A stretch of 64,000 bases of DNA, from NCBI GenBank assembly GCA_032717465.1, contig CM064713.1:8913266-8977265 (forward strand). Direction: 5' to 3'. This document shows, piece by piece, positions 48,500 to 58,707 of this stretch. Origin of the DNA: Coenobita brevimanus (lineage: Eukaryota > Arthropoda > Malacostraca > Decapoda > Coenobitidae). Each line of letters opens with the position of its first letter. Positions within the stretch are counted from its first letter, which is position 1. The notes beneath the pieces are model-generated. The model saw nothing but the letters and a program-made list of their open reading frames with translations. It searched no databases and was not told where the DNA came from. Position numbers and translations under genes: made by a program.

Positions 48500-49178
48500 T
48501 AAAAAATCTGTTACAATTGGACTTGAACAGCCGTAGGTTGAAGGTTTGGGGGAAACCACTCTAGGGAATCGATTTCCAAAGATCCAGTTTGGGGAATAAA
48601 AGAATTGGCGGTGTGACAGTCCAGTCATGACCGCAACCAAATTCCTGTGTAGTGCAGGGGAAGGCGTAGAGACGTAGTACAATGGATGCAACTTCGTCTG
48701 AGGATTTGCCACGAAAGTATCTGTAAAATAATTCAAGTGAAGTAACATTCCTTCTTACTTGTGTGCAACCTCGCCACACCCACTCCACAAGGGTGAGCAA
48801 TATTCGAGCTGAGAGCGCACATGACTCTTATAAATTATAGCAAACTGCTCACCATTGAAGAAGTTAAGGACTCTGTACAAAAATCTAAGTTTCTTTGAAG
48901 CGATTTTAGCAAGCGATCTAACAAGAGTGGTCCGCTGAGGGAACTAGTTCGTATTATGTGAAACACCGAGAATTTCAATAATTTTAGGGATAGCAATATT
49001 AGTAGTACTGAATGTAATATAGGAATCCGGTATTATCTGTCTATAAGAAAATGTGTACGTTCTGAACCTGTCAGGATGATCCGATGGCACTTTGATAGGG
49101 AAAACTGGGATGGATTTAGAATTTATCTTGCTGGCATTCCATGGCAGTCTTTTTTCTCTAGTGATGCCAATAATTCTA
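48500..49178 (-). pseudogene. LINE B 3' part with inverted 5' segment
   Basis: 48,500-49,057 is the minus-strand 3' end of LINE B (C-terminal RT and 3' untranslated region). From about 49,058 to 49,178 the orientation flips: this piece matches 50,283-50,397 on the plus strand (TTCTGAACCTGTCAGG, GGATGGATTTAGAA, TTCCATGGCAGTCTTT). The arrangement is that of a 5'-inverted LINE copy. Confidence 0.85.
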
Positions 49179-49432
49179 CAGTAGACTGTAGCACCAGTCG
49201 AACAGGGCAGTACTCCCGAGGTTGATGCCAAGCTGGTGATAGGGAGAGCTGGAGCTTCCGTTTCACCAGCCATCAGGACTTGATCCTGACCATCTCCCTT
49301 TGTTGAACATTTTCAGTGCATTCATTTACACAGAGAGTAGGCCAGCATGATCTCATAATACCTCTACCTTCAACTGCCTACACCACACTACATGCGCATA
49401 ACATATCACACCTTCTATTCACATCTTTAGTA

Positions 49433-50911
49433 ATGGCCGCTGCAATCTCACAATCAAATGAGGTGGTATCTCGGATTGCCACCACCGGCAGGGTAGGGCT
49501 GGCGGCACAGGGTCCTCCCGGTCGCCATCAAGCGACTGTGCCAGCAGCGACTGTTGCTATTTCCGGGAATGCTCGTCAGCGAAGTAGTGACAGTGCGGCC
49601 TTATTCTTTACCAACATCCGCGGCCTTACCACAAATTTAAACTCAGTTCATTTTTTCCTTCAGTCCATATCCCCTTTGGCCCTTTTCCTCACAGAACCAC
49701 AAATCTCACCCTCAACCGATATATCTCCATTTTGTTTTCCCGGTTACCATCTCCTTACAAACTTCCGTAACAAGGGCGGCACCTGTTCTTATATCAAATC
49801 CCAATATGCAGTTGACATTATTTTAAACTTCACTTCATCCAGTTTTGATTACTCATTATATAAACTAAATTGTCAAAACATTACCAAATATATTTGTGTA
49901 GTTTATCGTTCCCCCAATGCTTCTTCGGAACCCTGTGTATTTGATTCCATATCCACTCAGTTGAGTAACCTTAACCTTGCCCTTGGCACCGAAATTACCA
50001 TTTTGGGTGATTTTAACATACATAATGTTGAATGGTTATTGCATTCTCCCTGGACTGACGACGCTGGTCTAGAGTGCGAGCTGTTTGTGGAATCGTTTAA
50101 TCTCACCAAGTTGGTAAAGCAACCAACCAGAATACCTGATAATCCTGACCATAATTCCCATCTCTTGGATTTATTCTTGACAAATAATCCAGATCACTAC
50201 AGGATAGAGGTACAGCCACCACTTAGATCCTCTGACCACAATCTCATCAAAGCCTCATTAGTTAACCCTCCCACACCTCCCCGTTCTGAACCTGTCAGGG
50301 TGACCCGATGGCACTTTGATAGGGCAGACTGGGATGGATTTAGAAATTATCTTGCTGATATTCCATGGCAGTCTTTCTTCTCTAGTGATTCCAATTCTAC
50401 CCAGTCCCACATTTGTGACTTAATACTAGCTGGTATGGATTTATTCATACCAAGTCAACAGTTCACTAAAAGATCGAACTCTCCAAAATGGTTTGATGGC
50501 AACTGTGCCAGAGCAACAGCCCAAAAGTCATTAACATATAACTCTTACTTAAAATCAAAAACATCTGAGTCACTCTCCCAATTTAAAATTGCTAGCAATC
50601 ATGCAAAAGCTGTATTAAATCTATCTAAATCAAAATTTCTTCAAAAGCAAACATCAAAACTACTTAACAACCCTAATGACAATAGAATATTCTGGTCAAC
50701 TCTTAATTCTTTCAGTAATAACTTTAACAAGTCATCTTCCATTCCCCCACTAAAATCTTCAGATGGCAACATTACAAATGACCCGCGTGGGAAAGTAGAT
50801 ATCTTTGCCAGTACCTTTGCCAGAAACTCTACCATAGACGATACCAGCCAGAATATCTCAGTACTGGAACTTGATTCTCCCGAAATTGCTCCACTTAAAA
50901 TACAGACGTAA
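49433..50911 (+). CDS. LINE B endonuclease and linker (frame then shifts)
   Basis: Starts at the ATG at 49,433 (MAAAISQSNEV). The AP-endonuclease motifs are all present in one frame: FFTNIRGL, ALFLTEPQIS, YICVVYRSPNASS, EITILGDFNIHNVEW, LLDLFLTNNPDHY and RSSDHNLIKASL. The linker DLILAGMDLFIPSQQFTKRS and KWFDGNCARA leads to RT. The frame ends at 50,911. The second LINE B copy (about 52,981) has about eight extra bases at this point, so a small deletion here uncouples the RT. Jockey/I-type by motif order. Confidence 0.85.
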   Translation: MAAAISQSNEVVSRIATTGRVGLAAQGPPGRHQATVPAATVAISGNARQRSSDSAALFFTNIRGLTTNLNSVHFFLQSISPLALFLTEPQISPSTDISPFCFPGYHLLTNFRNKGGTCSYIKSQYAVDIILNFTSSSFDYSLYKLNCQNITKYICVVYRSPNASSEPCVFDSISTQLSNLNLALGTEITILGDFNIHNVEWLLHSPWTDDAGLECELFVESFNLTKLVKQPTRIPDNPDHNSHLLDLFLTNNPDHYRIEVQPPLRSSDHNLIKASLVNPPTPPRSEPVRVTRWHFDRADWDGFRNYLADIPWQSFFSSDSNSTQSHICDLILAGMDLFIPSQQFTKRSNSPKWFDGNCARATAQKSLTYNSYLKSKTSESLSQFKIASNHAKAVLNLSKSKFLQKQTSKLLNNPNDNRIFWSTLNSFSNNFNKSSSIPPLKSSDGNITNDPRGKVDIFASTFARNSTIDDTSQNISVLELDSPEIAPLKIQT

Positions 50912-52388
50912 AATCCATCCTAGACAATTTACCTACCAACAAAGCTCCAGGCCCAGATCGAATTCCGCCAATTGTTTTGAAAAAGTGTTCCCCTGAACTT
51001 GCCTCTGTCGTAGCTAAATTATTCAGACTATGGATACGTACTTCTTTATTCCCAAATTCATGGAAAGATGCCAATATCCACCCAATTCCGAAGAAAGGAA
51101 GTTCGTCTGACCCCTCCGATTACAGACCAATAGCTGTCACATCTTCTCTTGGTAAGGTATTTGAAACTTTAATAAGCACATTGTTAAACATCTAGAATCC
51201 AACAACTTAATTAGTGATAAACAATATAGTTTTCACCACAAAAGATCCACCATTGACATACTCAATCTCTTAACCATCCATCAATCAATTGATCTTTTTG
51301 GAGAAACTCATGCAGTAGCTCTTGATATCTCTAAAGCTTTCGACAGAGTATGGCACTGTTCCCCGCTGTCCAAACTCCCTTGCTATGGACTAACGTCTTT
51401 TGTTCCTTTGATTTCTTCATATCTTAGTGACAGGAAAATAAGAGTTAAAGTAGCTGATGTATATTCCAATTTCCACTCAACGCCGGCGTGCCGCAAGGAT
51501 CAGTTCTGATGCCAACCCTATTTCTGGTTCATATTAATGATCTCTTATCTGTCACCCACAATCCCATTCACTCATATGCAGATGACTCAACACTACATAG
51601 TTCATTCACACTCAGACACCCGTGTACAAAGTCTAATATCTCTACCTCTCAACTCAGTACAGCCATCTCCATAAATCAAGATTTATCTACGATCAGTGAA
51701 TGGGGACAAAACAACCTTGTCTCTTTTAATGCTAGTAAAACTAAATATATACAGTTTGCTAATAGACAGATATTGCCAGATTCGTACATTACCTTCAGTG
51801 CTACTAATATTCCCATCTCCAAAAGTATTGAAATTCTTGGTGTCTCACTTAACATTGCCCTCAGCTGGACCTCTCATCGCCTCAAAGAAACTTGGATTAT
51901 TGAACAGAGTCCGTAACTTCTTCATTGACGAGCAGTTAGCTATAATTTATAAGAGTCATGTGCGCTCTCACCTTGAATATTGCTCACCCTTGTGGAATGG
52001 TTGTGGAGAGGTTGCATTAAGACAACTAGACAAAATTCAGAACAAAGCTGTTAGAATCATTAACAACCCTGTCATTACATATAAACTACCTCCCCTGCAA
52101 GTAAGAAGGAATGTTGCCTCCCTTGCATTATTTTACAGATATTTTTTTGGCAAATGCTCAGACGAAGTTGCATCCATGGTGCCACCTCTCCAGCCTTCCC
52201 TCGTGCTACATGGGCATCTGGTAGCGCTCATGACTGGAATGTCACTCAGCCATATTGCAGAACTTCTACCTTTCAGAATTCTTTCATTCCCCGAACTGCA
52301 TCTCTCTGGAATTCGCTTCCCCAGAGTTGTTTCCCTCCAAATTTCAACCCACAGCTGTTCAAGTCTAACTGTTACAGATATTTTATGA
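50909..52388 (+). pseudogene. LINE B reverse transcriptase, frameshifted
   Basis: NKAPGPDRIPPIVLKK (about 50,938), HPIPKKGSSSDPSDYRPIAV (about 51,077), a stop at 51,193 after a small deletion, then KQYSFHHKRSTIDIL and ALDISKAFDRVWH in another frame (about 51,220-51,355). Next come GVPQGSVL with PTLFLVHINDL (about 51,485) and the catalytic SYADDSTLH (about 51,575). After another frameshift near 51,890 the C-terminal HLEYCSPLWNGCGEVAL and KAVRIINNP end at 52,388. Motifs are intact but three frames are needed. Confidence 0.9.
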
Positions 52389-54074
52389 ATGGAGGATGCC
52401 AGTAATCTGGTTTATGGATTGTTTTTTTTTTTTTCTCATTTGTTTTTCCTTCTGTTCTGTTATTTATAAAAAAATAAAAATAAAAATAAATTTGCAACTT
52501 AATACTAGCTGGTATGGATTTATTCATACCAAATCAGCAGTTCACTAAAAGATCGAACTGTCCAAAATAGTTTGATAGCAACTGTGCCAGAGCAAAAGCC
52601 AAAAAGTCATTAGCATATAAGTCTTACTTTAAAAAAAAAAAAAATCTGAATCACCATCTCAATTTAAACTTGCTGGACACCATGCAAATGCTGTAATAAG
52701 TCTCGCTGAATCAAACTTTCTTCAAAACCAAGCATCAAAACAACTTAACAACCCTAATGACAATTGAATAATCTGGTCATCTCTCAGTTCTTTCAGTAAT
52801 AACTTTAATAAGTCATCATCCTTTCCCACACTAAAATCTTCAGATGGCAACAATACAAATGACACACTTGGGAAAGCAGATATCTTTGCCAGTACATTTA
52901 CCAGAGATTCTACCATAGAGGAAGTCAGCCAGAACGTCCCAGTACTAGGACTTGACTATCCCAAAATTATTCCACTTAAAATACTGACAAGATACGTAAA
53001 ATCCATCCTAGACAATTTACCCATCAACAAAGCTCCAGGCCCGGATGGAATTCCGCCAATTGTTTTGAAAAAGTGTTCCCCAGAACTTGCCCCTGTTCTA
53101 GCTAAATTATTCAGATTATACATACGTACTTCTTCATTCCCTCATTCATGGAAAGAAGCCAATATCCACCCAATTCCAAAGAAAGGAAGTTCTTCTGACC
53201 CCTCTGATTACAGACCGATAGCTGTCACATCTTCTCTTGGTGAGGTATATGAAACTTTAATTAATAAGCACACAGTTAAACATCTTGAATCCAACAACTT
53301 AATTATTGATAGACAATACGGTTTTTGCCACGAAATATCCACCATTGACATGCTCAGTCTCCTGACTCATACCATCCATCAATCAATCGATCTTCATGGA
53401 GAAACTCATGCAGTAGCCCCTAATCTTTCAACACAGTGTGGCACCGTTACCTGCTGTCCAAACTCCCTTGCTATGGACTAACGTCTTTTGTTCCTCTGCT
53501 TTCCTCATATCTCAGCAACAGAAAAAATAAGAGTAAAAGTAGATGATGTATATTCCAATTTCCTTTCAATTAATGACGGCGTGCTGCATGGATCAGTTCT
53601 GGCACCATCCCTGTTCCTGGTTCATATTAATAATCTCTTATCTGTCACCCACAATCCCATCTGTTCATAAGCAGATAACTCAACACTTCAGAGTTCATTC
53701 ACACTCAGACACCAATTTACAAAGTCTAATATCTGTAACTCTCAACTCAGCACGGCCATCTCCATAAATCAAGACTTATTTACAGTCAGTGAATGGGGAC
53801 AAAAAACCTTGTCTCATTTAACCTGCCCTGTCCCGTCAAAGTATGGGTACATTGCAACGTTTTGCATTTGCCAGTCCCGGCGACGTACCGGTATGTCGTG
53901 CAATTTCAAAGTGCATAATTTCCACAATTTTCAAATTTCGCTCTTGATTTTTGGTACTTATCCTCACTTGACCCTCCCCTACCTGCCACCAGGCGGGGAC
54001 ACTCGGCGACCCCACGCGACCCGCTCTAACCCGCGGCTCATTCACTCACCTGTTAGCAACAGTCCTGCTCAGAC

Positions 54075-56567
54075 ATGGCAATGAGAGGTCTCTCAGAGGT
54101 TGAAATTCAAGCTGCCCTGGACGCCTTTACAGGCGACAGTGATTCCCCACTGGACGACGAGGTTGTTGACAAAGATTATATGCAGCCAGAGGAGGAGGAA
54201 ACCACCAGCAGTGATGAAGAAGTCCCGTCCTCCAGGAAGCGGCAGTATGTGACTTACCGTGCTGCTAGAAAGGGGCAGCCGGCCAAAAAACCACATGCAA
54301 CATCCTATGCCCAGCCCCAGCGTGATGTGGAACCCAAATTTGATGACAAGGACGAGGACGAGGAGGAGGACGGAGTCGTGGGACGTGCTGCCACGTGGTA
54401 TGGACGTGAGGTGATTACTCATCATGGCCCCGAGCGCACACCACATCGGACGAGCAGGTATGGGCCTAGTATTTTGTTTGGGGAGGTAGGAAGTGCTGTG
54501 GAGGGAGTGGGGAGTGAAAGGGAAAGTGCAGGGAGGAGTATGGAAAGTGAGAGTGGCGTGAGTGAATCATTGCTCTCCCTAGGTAGTGTGAGGCGGCGGG
54601 GTGTATCACGTGGACGAGTGCAGGTGCGTTCTGTATCACATGGGGTTGTGATGGAGGGGGAAGGTGGGAAGGAACCACTCCCAAGCACATCTTATGCTCC
54701 CCAATATCCCCAAACACGTGGGCAAATTAGGGTGCGTGAAAAATCACGTGGTGTTGTGATGGATGAGGAAGGTGGGGAGGAACCACTCCCCAGCACATTT
54801 TATGCTCCTCAATATTCCCGAACTTCATCCCCACAGCCCCCTAATGTTCCTCAAGGCCGTAAGGGTAAGGGAAAGGGAAAGGGTAAAGGCAGAGGGAAGA
54901 GGAGTGAGAGTGGGGAAGCCCTCCGCACTCCTTCTCCCCAACCTCCCCCACCAGCATCTCCTCCCCACCCAGATGAAGGCGGTGATGGGGATGATGGGGA
55001 TGAGGGATTTGTGGGATGGAATTGGGAGGATGGGAGTGATTTTTCTCCCATCATTCACCCCTTCACTGAGTAGGGGCACGCTGGCTACATTGCTCCTGGA
55101 ATTCACTGTAATTCCACCAGGTTGGATTTTTTCCACATGTTTTTTAGTGAGGCATTCGTGGAGCAGATTGTTTACCAAACCAACCTTTTTGCAAGCACCC
55201 AGCACCTTGAGAGTGAAAGATTGGGAACAAGGAGTAGGCATTCTATCATATATGATTACCCTGTCTCCCTTTCAGAAATGTTCCTATTTTTTGCCCTGGT
55301 CCTTTTGATGGGTATTATACGAAAGAACAGAATTCCGGCTTACTGGACAAGGGACCCTGTTATGTTTACACCAATATTTGGGCAAGTCATGAGCCGTAAT
55401 CGCTTTCAACAAATTCTAAGTCCCCTCAATTTCCATGATGCTCATGATCCTGCCAATGCGAACGACACAGATAAGATGAGGCGAATTAGGTTGGTCTTTG
55501 ATCACCTGAGGCAAACCTTTCGTTCGTCATTTTATCCCTATAGAGACCTCGTCATAGATGAGAGTCTCGTGTTGTGGAGAGGTAATATTTCATTTAGGCA
55601 GTATATACCCAGCAAAAGGCACCGTTTTGGGTTCAAGATCTTTGTTATGTGCGACTGTAGGACTGGTTATGTGCAAGACATAGTCTTGTACACCGGTGCA
55701 CAGACAGACATAATAGAAGATTGGAGTATTAGACTGTCAGGAGCAGTGGTAAAGACAATGATAGAAGACTACCTTCATCGTGGTCACGTCCTCTACCTGG
55801 ACAACTGGTACACTAGCCCTCTTCTCGCTCGTTATCTACACATGCATGAAACGGGAATCTGTGGAACCGTGAAGGTGAACCGGCATCACATGGCCAAGGT
55901 AGGGCGGAAACTTGACCGGAATGAGGTTGTCTTCTTCAAAGCCAACAACATCCTTGCAACTGTGTGGAACCATAATAGAGAAGTAAACCTCTTGTCAACG
56001 GTTCACCGCCCCTTGATGCACCGTACTGATTCCGTTGATTACCGAAACGAGAACAGGCGTCACATTTGGAAACCTGAGTGTGTCATGGACTATAACATAA
56101 ACATGCGCCTGGTGGACCAGTCAGACTCCATGATATCGACGGTAGAGTGTGCCAGGACCACGATGAAGTGGTATAAGAAACTGTTCTTTCACTTGCTAGA
56201 CATCACTGCTCTGAATTGCCACTACCTTCACGCCATGACAACAGGAGTTCAGGAAACCTTTGAAGGGTTCATGAGGGAGCTCACAAGAGAGATGTTTCCA
56301 CGGTATGCTGTTGAAAGGCCCCAACATCGCACCCACACTGCCCCTATTGCCCAAACTCCCCTGATAACATCCGGCCGCCATTTCCCAACTCCTATCCCTT
56401 CCCAGCCAAACAGACCTAGGCCCCATCGTAGGTGTCATGTGTGTAGCAATTCCCGGGTGAGACTCACCACACAGAGGAAGGACACCCGCTATGAGTGTGT
56501 CGAGTGTGACGTGGGTCTCTGTATTCACCCATGTTTCAGCGAATATCGCACCTTGATGCAATTCTAA
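54075..56567 (+). pseudogene. pB3 piggyBac transposase with one in-frame TAG
   Basis: One reading frame of 831 codons is open from ATG 54,075 to TAA 56,567 except for TAG at 55,071-55,073. The first 332 residues are disordered, acidic then basic (EEEETTSSDEE, GKGKGKGKGRGKR, GDDGDEGFVGWNWEDG). After the stop: MFTPIFGQVMSRNRF, first Asp in DLVIDESLVLWRG (about 55,548), YIPSKRHRFGFKIFVMCD, second Asp in VLYLDNWYTSP (about 55,788), third in MRLVDQSDSMIS (about 56,104), FFHLLDITALNCHYLHA, and a C-terminal cross-brace-like finger (RCHVCSN, RYECVECDVGLCIHPCF). At the stop the related pB2 has Trp. All catalytic residues are kept. Confidence 0.92.
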
Positions 56568-56569
56568 TA

Positions 56570-57460
56570 TGGTGTGAATGCGATAGGATGCTGAAACTAT
56601 GAAGTAAATGTGACAAACAGACGCTAAGTGAAATTATCAGTCATGTTGATCTGAAAATATTAGTATAAAGTGCATACGGGTATAACATAAGTGCAAAAAT
56701 TGTATGTAAGTGTATAAATATGCTATAAGTGGAAACATACCTAAAGAGGGTTTTTTGATGCGATATTCTGTCACTCAGTGCAATAAATAAGGCTCGTAAA
56801 TATGTAAATATTATTATTGGAAATCCAAACGGGTATAATATAAGTTCAAATTATTGTAAGTGCTGAAATATATTCTAAGTCAAAATATTCCTAGCGTGTG
56901 TATAGAGATGCGATATCTTGACGCTCAGTGGAATGAATAAGGCCCGTAATTATGAAAATAGAAGTCAACATGTGGGAAACTGTGTAATATATGTGAAGAA
57001 TTTGTATGTAAGTGTTTGAGTATTATATTGGTCGAAACATTCATTGCAAGGGTATTTTCATGCGATATTTTGACGCTCACTTGAATAAATAATGCCAGTA
57101 ACTATGTATAGTGCAGTATAGGGGAGTAAACTTGTGTAATGTAAGTGGGAAAGTATAATTGGAGTGAAAAAATAAGGTAGAAGATGAAACACGAGTGTTT
57201 GAGATTGTGCTTGCTACGTGAATATGCGCTAGCATTTCGCTAAATGCCCTCGTAATGAATGTAAATAATTGAAAACATTTACAGTGGTGGAGGAAAGGTT
57301 CTATGTAAAGGAAAAAATAATAGGAAAGTGATAAAACAATTGGGTATGTTGAAATACGAGTCATAGCGAGTGAGCTTAGTAAGCCGATGTGCGCTATACT
57401 TATGCTGCATGTCATTTTAATGAATGAAACATCTGAAAACATTTACAAACAGTAAAAATA
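56570..57460 (+). repeat. Degenerate ~150-bp repeats in pB3 3' region
   Basis: Blocks starting ATGCGATATTCTGTCACTCA (56,757), ATGCGATATCTTGACGCTCA (56,907) and ATGCGATATTTTGACGCTCA (57,059), each followed by GAATRAATAAKGC and a GTATGTAAGTG-like part. Later blocks near 57,226 and 57,391 share GAAAACATTTAC endings. The region contains no gene. Confidence 0.75.
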
Positions 57461-58707
57461 GGTAAAATGTCAATGAAACAGAAGTATACAAGTAGAAAAA
57501 ATGATATGTTGACTGATACAAGAAACTTAGCACATAGCATGTTACCACTCGGACCTAACTCGCTATGCTCGCGCGAAGGTACAATGCTTATTTTTCATAT
57601 ATATGTGTTTGAAATCCATTATATTGCTACTCTTATTGTTTTTAGTTCAAATTCAATAAATGTAGAGGTGTTGTTTGTTGTTTCTCCCAATATTTCCTAC
57701 CATAGAAAACGTGAGCGCCTCACACGTCAATGATAGAATACGATACCTGGTGCAGAGGACCTCACCTGTTCCGACCACTTATGGACCACGGTAAGCCCTT
57801 TCTTGGTGATTTTCCTTTGTTTCTCAACCAAAGTGGAAGTTTTAGCCAAAAAAAAAAAAATTCCAAAATAGCTCGGGATTGGGGGATGTCGGAGGTGCAG
57901 AAAACCTCTGGACGTGACGGGTTAATGCTAGTAAAACCAAATACCGGCATGTACAGTTTACTAATAGACAGATATTGCCAGATTCGTATATTACCTTCAG
58001 TGCTCCTAATGTTCCCATCTCCAAAGTTTTGAAATTCTCGGCATCTCACTTAACAATGCCCTCAGCTGGACCTCTCATATCAGATCACTTGCTAAAACCG
58101 CCTCAAAGAAACTTGGAAAAATGTACAGAGTCCATAACTTCTTCAATGATGACCATTTAGCTATAATTTATAAGAGTCATGTGTGCTCTCAGCTTGAATA
58201 CTGCTCACCCTTGTGGAATCGATGTGGAGAGGTTGCACTAAAACAACTAGACAAAATTCAGAACAAAGCTATTGGAATTATTAATAACCCTGCTATTACA
58301 AATAAACTACCTTCCCTACAAGTAAGAAGGAATGTTGCCTCCCTTGCATTATTTTACAGATATTCTATGTCAAATGCTCGGAGAAGGCTGCGTCCATGGT
58401 GCCACCTCTCCATGCCTTCCCTCGTGCTACACGGGCATCTGGTAGCGCTCATGACTAGAATGTCACTCAGCCATATTGCAGAAATTCTGCCTATCAGAAT
58501 TCTTTCATTCCCCGAACTGCATCTCCGTTGAACTCGCTTCCCCAGAGTTGTTTCCCTCCAAACTTCAACTTACAGGTGTTCAAGTCCAACTGTTACAGAT
58601 ATTTTATGAACAGAGGTCACCAGTAATCTGATGTATGGATTTTTTTATTCATTTGTTTTTCCTTCCTCTGTTCCATTATTTTAAAAAAATAAATGGTTTT
58701 CCTAGTG

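Larger units (their letters stand above)
49195..52490 (+). mobile_element. LINE B, longest copy
   Basis: About 3.3 kb. The 5' leader (GGCAGTACTCCCGAGGTTGA and ATTTTCAGTG) is also present in the copy ending at 61,195. Endonuclease and RT frames follow, then a 3' untranslated region and a TAAAAA-rich tail (about 52,468-52,490). It appears full length but has several frameshifts. Confidence 0.88.
53818..57925 (+). mobile_element. pB3: piggyBac element, nearly intact
   Basis: TTAA at both ends (53,818-53,821; 57,922-57,925), element length 4.1 kb. Inverted ends start TTAACCTGCCCTGTCCCGTC and, in complement, TTAACCCGTCACGTCC. It is inserted in LINE B, so the target and the single TTAA of the empty site are known. 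Long subterminal regions flank one transposase frame. Confidence 0.95.
52491..58690 (+). mobile_element. LINE B second copy, split by pB3
   Basis: A 5'-truncated LINE B begins at about 52,491 (ACTTAATACTAGCTGGTATG, matching 50,418), runs to the TTAA at 53,818-53,821, and resumes at 57,922 with TTAATGCTAGTAAAACC, ending at about 58,690 with an A-rich tail. At the equivalent place the longest copy reads GTCTCTTTTAATGCTAG uninterrupted. RT parts include KAPGPDGIPPIVLKK and HPIPKKGSSSDPSDYRPIAV. Stops are present. Confidence 0.93.
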
